64,000 nt of DNA from Coneutiohabitans sp964457925 (GCA_964457925.1 CAYWGH010000016.1:71501-135500), one strand, 5' to 3'. Numbered from the stretch's first letter, positions 34,609 to 44,689 are shown. Translations and numbers: made by a program. Notes: generated by a model not told the origin, from the letters alone.

Positions 34609-34803
34609 ACAATAACGTTCTCAATCCCAAGATAAAACACAGTGTTGTTGGTTGGCACAATAACAATGAACCCGGTCTTCTTGTGGTGAGGGTGTTGATC
34701 TGCGCTCTCACTAATTGTTTGATGACACCCCGCAAGATTTTTTACTGGCAATAAAAGTTTCGACATCTCGATGCGCATCGTTAAAAACAGGAAACGTGAT
34801 TTA

Positions 34804-36495
34804 TTATTGGGGTTTGTCTGATGAGCAGCATGAGCTGAGATAGGCGGTCGTGACGTCGGCCCGGCTCCATGCTTGTTTGAAATGCTCATGCACACCATCA
34901 GCCTCTGCTCTTTTGCCCTTCCGGCGCAAGCTTTGCTCAAGCCCCTGCAACGACCAGCCATTAAAGGGATTTTGTTTTAAATCCTCACGAAAAGTCATTT
35001 CGGCTTCAGCCAGGCGATTCGCCTTGAGCAGAGTTTGGCCGATCACTTGCCGAATTGGTAAATACCACGGTGGAGGCTCGATATAAGGTAAAGTGTCCTG
35101 CAGCTTTGCTGCTTGCCAAAGCGCGTGAATCATTTCATCTGTTTGGCCGCGTGCGCCCGCAATCTCGCCGGACAATGTGTGACTGGCAATTTCGAGCAGC
35201 GCGGCGGCATTTGAACCGCCAAACAGAATCAGGTTTTTGAGTGTATCATTTTGCGTGAGCGCGAGCAATTGCGCCTGTTCTGTTGCGGCATCATCTGCCT
35301 TGCCTTGACTTGCAAAGACCAACCCGCGCACATAATGCCAGATGGCTGTCGTGTATTTGAACTCAGGCGCGGGCTTAGGCTCTGCCAGAATCTCATGCCA
35401 CTTGCTGAAACGCGCGAGCGCGAATAGCGGCGTCGGCAGGAATGCCTCCAAAAAAGAAAACTCGCGAAAACGTTGCATGGGAATGCTGGCCACAAGTCTG
35501 CGTGCCGCGTCGATGGCAACACGACTGCGGCCTTCCATGCTGGCCGAAGCCCACAAGAAATGAATGTTGTGCGGATAGTACATGGCTGGGTAAAAACCCT
35601 GCACGTTGCATTGTGTGATATAGGATTCGTCGGCTTTTGCGGCGGCTTCATTTGCAAGCGAAGCTTCGTAGTAGCGTCCGGTGCGCATGTAAATGTGCGC
35701 CGGCATGTGCACGAGATGCCCTGCGCCCGGTGAAATGCCGCCTAGCCGGTCGGCGCACGCCAGGGCCTTTTCAGGATGCGGCGAAGCTTCAACGGCGTGA
35801 ATGTAGTAATGATTTGCGCCCGGATGATTGGGATTGCGGCTGAGCACTGTTTCAAGCGTTGCAACGATTTCCGGTGTATTCACATCCGGCCGACCCTCTT
35901 TATCCCAATGATTCCAGGGATTCAAATCCATCAAGGCTTCAGCAAACAGCGTTGCCGCATCGAGATCATCCGGAAATTTTTGTGAAAACTCGCGCATGGC
36001 GTTGGCGTAGGCGAGATCGAGAGTTTTGCGCGCCATGGTGGAATCGAGTGAGTAGCGTTGCGCCAGGGCTTGAATGTAGCCGCGTTCGTTCTCACTGATG
36101 TGCGCGGCAAGCGAGTTGGCTTTTTGTGCCATCGCGTAAGCTTCCGGTATGGCGCCGGGATCCATCGAGGAGTTGATATTCGGGCCAAGCGCCAATGCGA
36201 TTCCCCAATAGGCCATGGCGCAGGCCGAATCGAGTCTTGCCGCTTCCTTAAAGGAACGAATCGCTTCAGGATGATTGAAGGCATACGTTAAAAGCAGGCC
36301 CTGATCAAAATATTTTTGCGCCAACGGCGATTTCGTGGTGATGGTATGATGATGGTTGCCGAGATCGTTGAACAACGGCGCAAGACGTTTTTCTTCTTTT
36401 GCTTTGGGTTGACTGAAATTTACCGCCAAGAACGCCGCGCCTAACAGAAGCGCGTAAAAAACGAGGTAAGATTGCCAGGATTTGATTCTCACCAT
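34804..36495 (-). CDS. TPR repeat protein with N-terminal membrane anchor
   Basis: The 563-residue protein has one hydrophobic segment near the start (YLVFYALLLGAAFLAVNF), so it is anchored or exported. TPR-like helical pairs follow: AQKYFDQGLLLTYAFNHPEAIRSFKEA and ACAMAYWGIALALGPN. The central region holds conserved segments NHPGANHYYIHAVEASPHPEKAL and GHLVHMPAHIYMRTGRYYEA, which recur in a widespread uncharacterised TPR family. Histidines are abundant there. ATG 36495 has an AGGAGG site 4-5 nt upstream. It converges on glpD and ends with a cysteine-rich tail (SSCCSSDKPQ). The function is unknown. Confidence 0.8.
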   Translation of the reverse strand: MVRIKSWQSYLVFYALLLGAAFLAVNFSQPKAKEEKRLAPLFNDLGNHHHTITTKSPLAQKYFDQGLLLTYAFNHPEAIRSFKEAARLDSACAMAYWGIALALGPNINSSMDPGAIPEAYAMAQKANSLAAHISENERGYIQALAQRYSLDSTMARKTLDLAYANAMREFSQKFPDDLDAATLFAEALMDLNPWNHWDKEGRPDVNTPEIVATLETVLSRNPNHPGANHYYIHAVEASPHPEKALACADRLGGISPGAGHLVHMPAHIYMRTGRYYEASLANEAAAKADESYITQCNVQGFYPAMYYPHNIHFLWASASMEGRSRVAIDAARRLVASIPMQRFREFSFLEAFLPTPLFALARFSKWHEILAEPKPAPEFKYTTAIWHYVRGLVFASQGKADDAATEQAQLLALTQNDTLKNLILFGGSNAAALLEIASHTLSGEIAGARGQTDEMIHALWQAAKLQDTLPYIEPPPWYLPIRQVIGQTLLKANRLAEAEMTFREDLKQNPFNGWSLQGLEQSLRRKGKRAEADGVHEHFKQAWSRADVTTAYLSSCCSSDKPQ

Positions 36496-36526
36496 CCGCC
36501 TCCTTTTCCAAACGTTTGCAAAATGA

Positions 36527-37264
36527 TCATGCTTTTCGCCCGCCGAAAAGGGCATGCCCGGCTTTCATCCAATAGACATCGATATCTACAAACCCCGCTT
36601 GCGCCAGCCATTGCAATTGCTCGAAGAGACCCGAAGGCTTGTCGATGGCATCCGGATGGCGGTACATGTTCCATTCGCTTTGCTGAAAATACTCGAAGGC
36701 GCGCAGATCGCCATCAAGATATAACGCGCGTTGGCGTGTTGCCTCATCCCAGGCTTCCGCAGCAACAGCAACGCCCAGAGCATTTGCGGGCTGAATCACA
36801 TCTGCAATAAGGAATACTCCCTCAGATTCCAACAGTTCAAATATATCGCAATAGAGCTGGAACTTTTGATTGCCGTCCAGGTGATGAATTGCTAGGGAGG
36901 AGAGCACGGCCTGAACAGGAAACGGCAATTTACGCCAAGCGGAAGAAGCCAGATCGAAGAGAGCCGTATCAAATCGTTCACCAAAACGGGCGAGGCGGCT
37001 TTGTGCCTTGTTCAGCATTTCGCGTGAACCATCGAAACCATGCACGATACTTGTTGTGAAGTGCTGCAGTACGGCTTCGGCCAGCAAACCTTCACCACAA
37101 CAAAGCTCCAAAACATGAAATGTATGCGTGCGCGGCGGAATCAACGCAACGAGAGTTTGTATTTGAACTTCACGCTCAGGCACAAAGTAGTTGCCGTAAT
37201 CGATGAATGTTTGCGAGCTTTGTTCGTCCCAAGCGCGGCCAGAATGAGGATTTTCTTGCGGCAT
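36527..37264 (-). CDS. Class I SAM-dependent methyltransferase
   Basis: The 245-residue protein has the SAM-binding motif I (HVLELCCGEGLLAEAVL), motif II (VHGFDGSREMLNKAQ), and later strands (AVLSSLAIHHLDG, GVFLIADVIQP) of a class I methyltransferase. The substrate is unknown. ATG 37264 is preferred; the frame extends to a TTG at 37345 without a ribosome-binding site. It is probably co-transcribed with the TPR gene 31 bp downstream, and divergent from glgP. Confidence 0.8.
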   Translation of the reverse strand: MPQENPHSGRAWDEQSSQTFIDYGNYFVPEREVQIQTLVALIPPRTHTFHVLELCCGEGLLAEAVLQHFTTSIVHGFDGSREMLNKAQSRLARFGERFDTALFDLASSAWRKLPFPVQAVLSSLAIHHLDGNQKFQLYCDIFELLESEGVFLIADVIQPANALGVAVAAEAWDEATRQRALYLDGDLRAFEYFQQSEWNMYRHPDAIDKPSGLFEQLQWLAQAGFVDIDVYWMKAGHALFGGRKA

Positions 37265-37513
37265 GCGAGTTTTGACCTGAAATTGATTTTGTTGAGGCCA
37301 TAGATAATTCCAACACGGCAAAGATGCAAGCAAAATGAAACGCAATCGCAGCCGCCATATATTTTTCCGCTTGATTTTTTGACGGTGATATGGTAATCTG
37401 CACGCACCAATGCGAACAATTGATTCACCATACCCATCTTTCTATCCGTCGAATTGCTCGACATCTGTCCGGACTCGCCGGTTTTCCACTTCCCGAGGAG
37501 ATTCGTCAATAGT

Positions 37514-40090
37514 ATGTTCAGTTTGACCAGATTTCACGAAGCGCAAAAATATCCCATAACGTGTTCCGACCCGCTCGATCGGTTACCCGAACTTGCTTAT
37601 AATTTGTGGTGGAGTTGGGATTCGGAAGCGCAGGCTTTGTTCCGCGCGATCGATGCCAAACATTGGCAGACGCATCATAATCCCGTCAAGCTGTTGCGCG
37701 AGCGTGCGAGAACCGTGCAGCGGTTTGGCAAGGATAAGGGTTTTATCAAGCACTTTCATAAAGTTTTGGGACGTTTCGATGACGGTTTAGAAATTTCACA
37801 ACGGTGGTTTGCGCGTACCCATCCCGCACACGCCGGCGCTTGGATCGCTTATTTTTCTCCTGAATTTGGCTTGCATGAAAGCTTGCCGATTTATTCTGGT
37901 GGTTTGGGTGTGCTGGCGGGCGATCACCTTAAAACGGCGAGCGACCTCGGTGTGTCGATGGTGGGCGTGGGCTTGTTGTATAAGCACGGTTATTTTACGC
38001 AAGGCATCGACGCGCAAGGTCGGCAACATGCAATTTATTCTAAGCTCAAATTTGATGAAATACCGGTCATGCCGTTGCGCGATCAAAGCGGCAAACGCGT
38101 GGTGGTGTCCGTTACGCTGGCCGGGCGCACGGTACATGCACAAGCCTGGCTGGTGCTGGTCGGCTCGTGTTTTTTGATTTTGCTCGATACGGATGTGTCC
38201 ACGAATCATCCGAAAGATCGGCAAATCACCTATCAGTTATACGGCGGCGATCGTGAAACACGGATGGCGCAGGAGATTGTTTTGGGCATGGGCGGAGTGC
38301 AGGCGCTGGCTGCATTGGGTATAAAGCCCGCCGTCTGGCATCTTAACGAAGGCCACGTAGCCTTTTCATGTCTTGAACGAGTGCGCGCTCTAATGCTGGA
38401 ACACGCGCTTGATTTTCAGCAAGCGCAGGAGGCTGTGGCGGCGAATACGGTTTTTACCACGCATACACCGGTCCCCGCCGGCAATGAGGCTTTTGAGTTG
38501 CCGCTCATGCAGAAATATTTTGCCGATTTTTGCAGGGAACTGCAAATTGATTTGCCGGCCTTGTTGCATTTGGGTTTACAAAGTGATGCTGAAAAACGCA
38601 AGCATTTCAGCATGACCGTCCTGGCCTTGCGTTTGTCTTCTTTGAGTAATGGCGTGAGTCAGCTTCACGGCGAAGTCTCACGCGCGATGTGGCAGCATCT
38701 CTGGCCTGAGGTGCCGCACGCTGAATTGCCGATTGCCGCAATTACCAACGGTATTCATGCGGGATCATGGGTCGCGCCGGCGTTTGCTGAGTTGTATGCG
38801 GAGCAATTGGGCGTCGGCTGGCGTGACCAACTTGATGATCCTAAACTCTGGCAAAGAGTTCATGACATTCCCGACGAGCGTTTGTGGCGCACACATCAAG
38901 AGTGTAAGCATGCTCTGATACAGTTCGTGCGTGAGCAAACGGCATTGCGGTACAAACGCAACGGCGAGCCGGCGCATAAGATTCAATCTGCCATGAAGCT
39001 GCTCGACGCGGAAGCCTTGACCATCGGTTTTGCCCGGCGATTTGCGACCTATAAGCGCGCGGATCTCATTTTTCATGATTTGAAACGCCTGGAGAAAATC
39101 CTCAGCGATCGCAAGCGTCCTGTGCAAATCATTTTTGCCGGAAAAGCGCATCCCCGCGATGCCGGCGGACAAGCGATCTTGCAACGCGTTCACCGTTTGG
39201 CGCTGCGTAAAAAGTTTCAAGGCAAAATTGTTCTTCTGGAAAACTATGATATGAACGCTGGACGCTATCTCGTGCAGGGCGTGGATGTCTGGCTGAACAA
39301 TCCGCGGCGGCCGCAGGAAGCCAGCGGCACAAGCGGCCAAAAAGTGCCCTTGAATGCCGGAATTAATTTCAGCGTGCTTGACGGCTGGTGGGAGGAAGGT
39401 TATAATGGGAAGAATGGCTGGAAGATCGGGGCAACGCATGCATACAAAAGCGAAGCAGAGCAGGATGCTGCAGACGCGACAGATCTGTATCGCGTCTTGG
39501 AAAAAGAAATTATACCGCTTTATTATCAGCGCAATCGCGCCGGCTGGTCCAGGCGTTGGATTAAACGCATGAAGGAATCCATGGCGACATTGATTCCACG
39601 CTTTACTTCAGCGCCAATGGTCAAAGCATATGTCGAGCAGCTTTATGTGCCAAGCATTCAGCGCGGCATCGAGCATGCGGCAAAACGTTTTGCACCGGCT
39701 GTAAATCTTGCCGGAGAAAAAGCTCTGCTGCGTTCGTACTGGCCGTTGATTCAATTCGCGGAGATCGTTAAACTGCCCTCGCTTAACGGCCACATTGACC
39801 GCTCACAAGTAAATCTTTCGGCCAAGATATATTTGGCCGGCTTGTCTCCCGAGATGGTGCAGGTGGAACTTTATCCGGCATCATCACGAAAAAATTACAA
39901 GGCTCCTGATAACGAAGTCGTGGCGATGCGCCTGGCCAAGGCGCATGAACACGGCATTTACGAGTATCGCGCTGTCGTGCCCAATTATACCGGCAAGAAT
40001 CAATTTCGCGTTCGCGTCATTCCGCGGCTGCGCCGATTGCACCATAAGCATGAATTGGGGTTGATTCATTGGAGTGAGATTGTTTCCTGA
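37514..40090 (+). CDS. glgP: Alpha-glucan (glycogen/maltodextrin) phosphorylase
   Basis: The 858-residue enzyme releases glucose 1-phosphate from alpha-1,4-glucans using pyridoxal phosphate. It starts with the DUF3417 N-terminal domain of the short phosphorylase subfamily (LPELAYNLWWSWDSEAQ). It continues with SPEFGLHESLPIYSGGLGVLAGD, WHLNEGHVAF, TTHTPVPAGNEAF and RFATYKRADL, and the cofactor-lysine segment EASGTSGQK with Lys610 (most relatives have GTSGMK). The C-terminal tail (about 760-858) is a beta-rich extension. ATG 37514 has GAGGAG about 15 nt upstream. No other glycogen gene lies nearby, so it is probably a single-gene unit. Confidence 0.92.
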   Translation: MFSLTRFHEAQKYPITCSDPLDRLPELAYNLWWSWDSEAQALFRAIDAKHWQTHHNPVKLLRERARTVQRFGKDKGFIKHFHKVLGRFDDGLEISQRWFARTHPAHAGAWIAYFSPEFGLHESLPIYSGGLGVLAGDHLKTASDLGVSMVGVGLLYKHGYFTQGIDAQGRQHAIYSKLKFDEIPVMPLRDQSGKRVVVSVTLAGRTVHAQAWLVLVGSCFLILLDTDVSTNHPKDRQITYQLYGGDRETRMAQEIVLGMGGVQALAALGIKPAVWHLNEGHVAFSCLERVRALMLEHALDFQQAQEAVAANTVFTTHTPVPAGNEAFELPLMQKYFADFCRELQIDLPALLHLGLQSDAEKRKHFSMTVLALRLSSLSNGVSQLHGEVSRAMWQHLWPEVPHAELPIAAITNGIHAGSWVAPAFAELYAEQLGVGWRDQLDDPKLWQRVHDIPDERLWRTHQECKHALIQFVREQTALRYKRNGEPAHKIQSAMKLLDAEALTIGFARRFATYKRADLIFHDLKRLEKILSDRKRPVQIIFAGKAHPRDAGGQAILQRVHRLALRKKFQGKIVLLENYDMNAGRYLVQGVDVWLNNPRRPQEASGTSGQKVPLNAGINFSVLDGWWEEGYNGKNGWKIGATHAYKSEAEQDAADATDLYRVLEKEIIPLYYQRNRAGWSRRWIKRMKESMATLIPRFTSAPMVKAYVEQLYVPSIQRGIEHAAKRFAPAVNLAGEKALLRSYWPLIQFAEIVKLPSLNGHIDRSQVNLSAKIYLAGLSPEMVQVELYPASSRKNYKAPDNEVVAMRLAKAHEHGIYEYRAVVPNYTGKNQFRVRVIPRLRRLHHKHELGLIHWSEIVS

Positions 40091-40196
40091 GGGATACTAA
40101 ATGAAAGCGGCGGAAGTGAATAAATTGCGTTATAAAATTGATTGCACGGTTTGAAATGATCATAACATTTGCCAGCAGGATGTAAAGCGGGAGAAT

Positions 40197-40952
40197 ATGC
40201 GAATCAAAAGTTTCGGAATCATTGCGATACTGCTGTGGGTCGGCGCACCAGCGCGCGCGCAAAATTTCCCCGAACCGATCGGATTTGTGAATGATTTCGC
40301 GCATGTGATCCCGGACGACGTTGAAGCACAAATCACAGCATTGGCGACAGAGCTCGAGCAGAAAACCGGCGCGGAAGTCACGGTGGTTACCATCGATTCC
40401 ATCGGTGATTACGATTATGTGGATTACGCCATTCGTCTGTTCGAGAAATGGGGCATCGGCAAAAGGGGCAAAGACAACGGCGTTTTGATCTTTTTAACCG
40501 TGAAGGAACGTAAAGCGCGGATCGAAGTCGGCTATGGCCTCGAAGGCATTTTGCCGGACATTACCGCCGGGCGAATTTTTCGAAACTACATGGTGCCCGA
40601 ACTGCAACGCAATGATTTTGGCGCGGGTTTGCTCGCAGGCGTGCGTGTGATCGTGGGCGTGATTGCTGAGGATGCCGGCGTTGAAATCACGGGCGCGATT
40701 CGACCCAGTTACAGCCGGCGATCAGAGGAGGGCGAGCTTTCGTTTACAACGCTGATCATTATCATCGTTATTCTCATTATTCTTGCGCGGTCCGGTTTGC
40801 TCGGGCCGATGTTGTATTCCGGCGGCTTTGGCGGCGGGCGTTATCGCGGCGGAGGTTGGGGGGGCGGCTTCGGAGGCGGCGGCTTTGGGGGCGGTTTTGG
40901 CGGCTTCGGCGGCGGCCGCAGCGGCGGGGGAGGGGCGGGTGGAAGTTTTTAA
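40197..40952 (+). CDS. TPM-domain (YgcG-type) membrane protein
   Basis: The 251-residue protein has a signal peptide (MRIKSFGIIAILLWVGAPARAQ) and a TPM domain (residues 28-165; VNDFAHVIPDDVEAQI, GAEVTVVTIDSIGDYD, NGVLIFLTVKERKARIEVGYGLEG). A membrane helix (TLIIIIVILIILA) and a glycine-rich low-complexity tail (GGGFGGGGFGGGFGG) follow. These proteins usually pair with LemA in the envelope; the role is poorly known, possibly in photosystem- or stress-type protein repair in some lineages. GGGAGAAT directly precedes ATG 40197. Here lemA is two genes downstream. Confidence 0.88.
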   Translation: MRIKSFGIIAILLWVGAPARAQNFPEPIGFVNDFAHVIPDDVEAQITALATELEQKTGAEVTVVTIDSIGDYDYVDYAIRLFEKWGIGKRGKDNGVLIFLTVKERKARIEVGYGLEGILPDITAGRIFRNYMVPELQRNDFGAGLLAGVRVIVGVIAEDAGVEITGAIRPSYSRRSEEGELSFTTLIIIIVILIILARSGLLGPMLYSGGFGGGRYRGGGWGGGFGGGGFGGGFGGFGGGRSGGGGAGGSF

Positions 40953-41106
40953 AACAAAGCAATGTCAAGAAACCGGTTGATTGCAACGCAGGCGGAGCTT
41001 GTCGAAGCGTGATTATCTTAATTGCACGCTTCACAAGCTTAAAATGTTCTATGCGCAAATTTCGACATACGTCGAAGAGGCGTGACAAAAGTAGAGAAGA
41101 ATAATC

Positions 41107-41832
41107 ATGAAAAAAATGCCGGCTACTCCGGAAACGATTTTTGCGGAGTACATCACCGATTGGCAAACGGCTTTTGGCAGCGGACTGGAAGCAATCATTC
41201 TTTATGGCAGCGTCGTGCGCGGCGAATATTCCGATCAAAATTCGGACATTAATTTTCTGGTCATGCTCAAGCCCGAAGCCATGAACAAGCTGCGCGCCGC
41301 CATTCCGTTAACCGAAAAATGGCGCCAGCACGGCGTGGTAGCGCCTTTGGTATTGACACGTGACTTCTTACGCGCTTCACTCGATAGCTTTCCCATCGAG
41401 ATTTTGAGTTTGAAACGCCATTATCGTGTCCTGTTTGGTGAAGACGTGCTGCAGGATTTATCCCCCTCACCTCAGCACGTGCGGCTGCAACTCGAGCGCG
41501 AAATCAAGGGCAAGCTGGTTCATTTGTGGAAAGGTTTTTTGAGCGTCGGTTCTGAGCGCAACGCTCTGCACGATTTGCTGGTCCGCTCGATCAGCGATTT
41601 GTACGCGCTCTTCGAAGCTTTTTTGTTTTTAAAGAACGAAGAGATTCCTGCGAAACGACAAGCGCTTTTCCAGCAAGTCGCGCGCGCGGCAAATTTGGAA
41701 GAGAGTTTTATCGCGCCTTTGCTGCGTTTGCATGATCACGAGAGCCGCCCGTATCGCGAGGAATTGTGGAAATTGACGGAAGACTATCTCGCACAAATCG
41801 AAAAACTTACCGAGTGTATTGATCGTATGTAA
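41107..41832 (+). CDS. Nucleotidyltransferase-fold protein with altered metal motif
   Basis: The 241-residue protein resembles MNT-type nucleotidyltransferases: ILYGSVVRGEYSDQNSDINFLV at about residues 35-57. The usual SDxD pair that binds two metals reads SDIN, so the second aspartate is asparagine. The C-terminal half is helical (HLWKGFLSVGSERNALHDLLVRSISDLYALFEAFLFL), like the HEPN/KNTase-C partner domain. This could be a solitary substrate-binding or inactive member, and no toxin-antitoxin partner is evident beside it. It interrupts the usual TPM-LemA pair. GAGAAG lies about 8 nt before ATG 41107. Confidence 0.75.
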   Translation: MKKMPATPETIFAEYITDWQTAFGSGLEAIILYGSVVRGEYSDQNSDINFLVMLKPEAMNKLRAAIPLTEKWRQHGVVAPLVLTRDFLRASLDSFPIEILSLKRHYRVLFGEDVLQDLSPSPQHVRLQLEREIKGKLVHLWKGFLSVGSERNALHDLLVRSISDLYALFEAFLFLKNEEIPAKRQALFQQVARAANLEESFIAPLLRLHDHESRPYREELWKLTEDYLAQIEKLTECIDRM

Positions 41833-41866
41833 ATTTCATCTAAACTGGTCGAAGGAGGATTGGACA

Positions 41867-42487
41867 ATGGGCAAAAAGTTTCTTATTGGCCTGGGTGTTG
41901 TTGTTGTTTTGGGTTTTCTGCTGTACCGTTTTTTCTCCGGCAACTATAACAAGCTGGTTGGCCTCGATGAAGGAGTAAAGCAGGCTTGGGCGGAAGTGCA
42001 AAACAATTATCAACGCCGCGCGGATTTGATCCCAAATCTCGTGGCCACGGTGAAAGGCGCGGCGGATTTCGAGCGGGAAACGCTGGAAAGCGTCATTGAA
42101 GCGCGCGCCAACGCAACCCGCCCCGAGATCAACGTCGATACTGATAAACTGTTGAATGATCCGCAGGCATTTCAACGCTTCCAGCAGGCGCAGGATAATC
42201 TGACCTCGGCGTTGAGCCGGCTGCTCGTGGTCGTGGAACGGTATCCCGAGCTGAAAGCCAATCAGAATTATCTGGATTTGCAAACACAGCTCGAGGGCAC
42301 GGAGAATCGCATCGCCACCGCGCGCCGGCGATTCAATGAAACAGTACAGGGTTTCAACAGCACCGCACGTACGTTTCCAACCAACATCATTGCCGGCATA
42401 TTTGGGTTCAATCAGAAGCCTTATTTCGAAGCCTCGGCGGAAGCGCAGCAAGCACCCAAAGTGGATTTCTCGAAGGAACAGAATTGA
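41867..42487 (+). CDS. lemA: LemA family protein
   Basis: The 206-residue protein has one N-terminal membrane helix (FLIGLGVVVVLGFLLYRFF) and the LemA helical domain: NKLVGLDEGVKQAWAEVQNNYQRRADLIPNLV, then LVVVERYPELKANQNYLDLQ and IATARRRFNETVQGFN, ending in a typical FNQKPYFEASAEAQQAPKVDF tail. LemA proteins are envelope proteins of unclear function, often next to TPM proteins as here. AGGAGG lies about 9 nt before ATG 41867. Confidence 0.92.
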   Translation: MGKKFLIGLGVVVVLGFLLYRFFSGNYNKLVGLDEGVKQAWAEVQNNYQRRADLIPNLVATVKGAADFERETLESVIEARANATRPEINVDTDKLLNDPQAFQRFQQAQDNLTSALSRLLVVVERYPELKANQNYLDLQTQLEGTENRIATARRRFNETVQGFNSTARTFPTNIIAGIFGFNQKPYFEASAEAQQAPKVDFSKEQN

Positions 42488-42639
42488 AACAAATGGTGAG
42501 CGCTTGTGGATATTTCGCATCCAGAAGCAAAGCCCGAACGAACATCATAATGCAATCTCGCCCGCGGCTTTTGTGAACCCGGTCGGTGAGCGAAAATCAG
42601 ATTGGAAGTTTTAGTTGAAGATTGTGTTGGCAAACAAAC

Positions 42640-43560
42640 ATGGCGAACAGAAAAAGCACAATGCCGCGCATTATTTCCATCTCACGGCGTACCGATATTC
42701 CCGCCTACTATGCCGACTGGTTCATGCAGCAAATCGAGCAGGGTGAAGTTGTCTACCCCAATCCGATAAGTTTTAAACCTGTTCGCCTTTCTTTGCAACC
42801 TGAGCATGTTTTGTTCATGGTGTTTTGGACGCGCAATCCTCATCCGCTCGAAAAGCATCTCGACCGGCTCGATCAACTTTATGATCGGGCTTACTATTTT
42901 CATTTTACCATCAACGGCCTGCCCAAAACATTGGAGACCAATAACCCGCCGCTTGATTTTGCCGTCGCAACGTTTCACCGTTTCGCCGCGCGTTACCCCG
43001 GGCAAATTTTTTGGCGTTATGATCCAATCGTGTTGTCCGATCAGACGCCGGGCGGCTATCACATGCAGAAGTTCGGTGAGTTGGCGGAACGATTGCGCGG
43101 CGCCACCACACGCTGTTATTTTTCATTTGTCAATTGGTACCAGAAGGTGCAGCGCAACTTTGCCAGGGCGAGCCGGCAGTACGGCTTATCCTTTCGTGAT
43201 GCGGAGTTGAGTGAACGGCTTGTCCTTGTTCGACAGCTTGCTGGGCTGGCCGCAGCGAACGGCATGCAGCTTTATTCCTGTTGCCAGGATGAGCTTTGTG
43301 AAATTCCGCTCGTAGAAAAAGCCCATTGCGTTGATCTAGAAATCATACGGCAAATTGCGCCGGAGCGTTATCGCATGTTGAAAGCAACGCCCACACGCGA
43401 CGATTGCGGTTGTTTTGAAAGCCGCGATTTAGGCTATTATGATAGCTGTCCGCACGGTTGTATCTATTGCTACGCCAATCTTGATCGCGGCAAGGCCAAG
43501 GATTTTCATGATCAGTATCTCCGAAGCAGGGTTCTGCCATATGATGGCCGCACTAATTGA
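42640..43560 (+). CDS. DUF1848 family protein
   Basis: The 306-residue protein matches DUF1848: the start IISISRRTDIPAYYADWF, then YFHFTINGLPKTLE, IFWRYDPIVLS and YSCCQDELCE. It ends in a cysteine cluster (DDCGCFESRDLGYYDSCPHGCIYCYAN) likely to bind an Fe-S cluster. The family is uncharacterised; cysteine spacing recalls radical SAM-like proteins but there is no CxxxCxxC at the N-terminus. Start codons at 42640 and 42661 are both possible. It is followed by a strong terminator. Confidence 0.88.
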   Translation: MANRKSTMPRIISISRRTDIPAYYADWFMQQIEQGEVVYPNPISFKPVRLSLQPEHVLFMVFWTRNPHPLEKHLDRLDQLYDRAYYFHFTINGLPKTLETNNPPLDFAVATFHRFAARYPGQIFWRYDPIVLSDQTPGGYHMQKFGELAERLRGATTRCYFSFVNWYQKVQRNFARASRQYGLSFRDAELSERLVLVRQLAGLAAANGMQLYSCCQDELCEIPLVEKAHCVDLEIIRQIAPERYRMLKATPTRDDCGCFESRDLGYYDSCPHGCIYCYANLDRGKAKDFHDQYLRSRVLPYDGRTN

Positions 43561-43561
43561 T

Positions 43562-43598
43562 AAGGCCCGGCGACGGCATTTTCGTCGCGGGCCTTTTT
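43562..43598 (+). terminator. Terminator after the DUF1848 gene
   Basis: AAGGCCC pairs with GGGCCTT and GCGACG with CGTCGC, with one bulged G and a GCATTTT loop, followed by a T-run. It lies directly after the stop at 43560 and faces the convergent gene ending at 43664. Confidence 0.85.
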
Positions 43599-43663
43599 AA
43601 TATCAAAACGAATTTCTAAAAGGTGCCGCGTTGGGCTTTCTGGAAATGGTTTTCACGAAAGAG

Positions 43664-44689
43664 TCAAATCTCGCCGTGCGGCCGGCGATGCGCGAACGTT
43701 TCATTCCAAATGAATAATTTTTGCTCACGCAACTTCTTGAAAAAATCCTCGCTCAGTTGGCCGCGCACAATGGTCTTTTTGTCTTTTTGATCAATGTTGA
43801 TGCTGTTCAACGCATCAACTGCCGGACGATCCTCTGCAACCGAGAGTTTTGCCGCGGCCAGCCCTCCCCGCATTAAATCGACCAAAAGCTTGCTGGTCTC
43901 CGGCTTGCCGCAGTCAATTTCACCCGCGAACGTCACGCCTTTTTCAACGCGCGCTGAGAATGCCACGGCATTCACATCTTCAAACTTGGGGAACTGCTGT
44001 CGTAATTCCTCGAGAACGTGTCCGGCCTTCTTCATGTCTTCCGTAATCTCGACTGCAAACCAGAATTGATCGCCATAGCTCACTTTCTTTTCCAATTCCG
44101 CGAGCATGTTTGCCGGCACACCGCGCGTCTCTGGTTTCTCACCTTGCAACAGAGCCACGATCCAATCACGATCGCCGGCATATAACGTTTTGGCGTCGGC
44201 GAAGCACCATGCCCGGTTATCACTGCCGTTGACGGACGTATAAATTATATGCGCGCCAATCGTTTCCTCCTGCCAGGGCAGATCCTGTTTTTCCTCAAGG
44301 CTTTTCTGTTTCAGATAATCTTTGAGACGTTGTTCATCAAATTTGCCATGAACGATGACACAGAAATCCTGCTCTGCCTTTGGCGCGAGTGCGGCGCCAA
44401 CCAAAATTGTATGAATATCGCGGCGTGGGTCGAAGCCCGTGGCGGTTTTGAATTCTTCGATATCCCTGTCGCGCCATTCCTCGTGCATGCGTTCTTCCAG
44501 CGCCTGCAATATTTCTTCTGCCAGCGGTGACTGCGCAATTTTGCTGACATTACTGTAAAAAATCATGGAGCTCGCCGCCGGCAGATGTTTAAAGTCTTCG
44601 CGCGCCGCCAGCGGAATTTCTGTTTGCTTACGCTGGCAAGCCGTGATGGCGAGAAAGGCAAACAGCACAAAGAAAAATCGGTTTCGCAT
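43664..44689 (-). CDS. Lipoprotein co-transcribed with an ABC-2 transporter
   Basis: The 341-residue protein has a lipoprotein signal (MRNRFFFVLFAFLAITACQRK, lipobox ITAC, Cys18). The mature part alternates strands and charged helices (FKHLPAASSMIFYSNVSKIAQSP, AWCFADAKTLYAGDRDWIVALLQG) without a recognised domain. The ribosome-binding site GGGAG precedes ATG 44689. It lies 12 bp after the permease stop, so it belongs to the same operon and may assist export. The function is unknown. Confidence 0.75.
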   Translation of the reverse strand: MRNRFFFVLFAFLAITACQRKQTEIPLAAREDFKHLPAASSMIFYSNVSKIAQSPLAEEILQALEERMHEEWRDRDIEEFKTATGFDPRRDIHTILVGAALAPKAEQDFCVIVHGKFDEQRLKDYLKQKSLEEKQDLPWQEETIGAHIIYTSVNGSDNRAWCFADAKTLYAGDRDWIVALLQGEKPETRGVPANMLAELEKKVSYGDQFWFAVEITEDMKKAGHVLEELRQQFPKFEDVNAVAFSARVEKGVTFAGEIDCGKPETSKLLVDLMRGGLAAAKLSVAEDRPAVDALNSINIDQKDKKTIVRGQLSEDFFKKLREQKLFIWNETFAHRRPHGEI

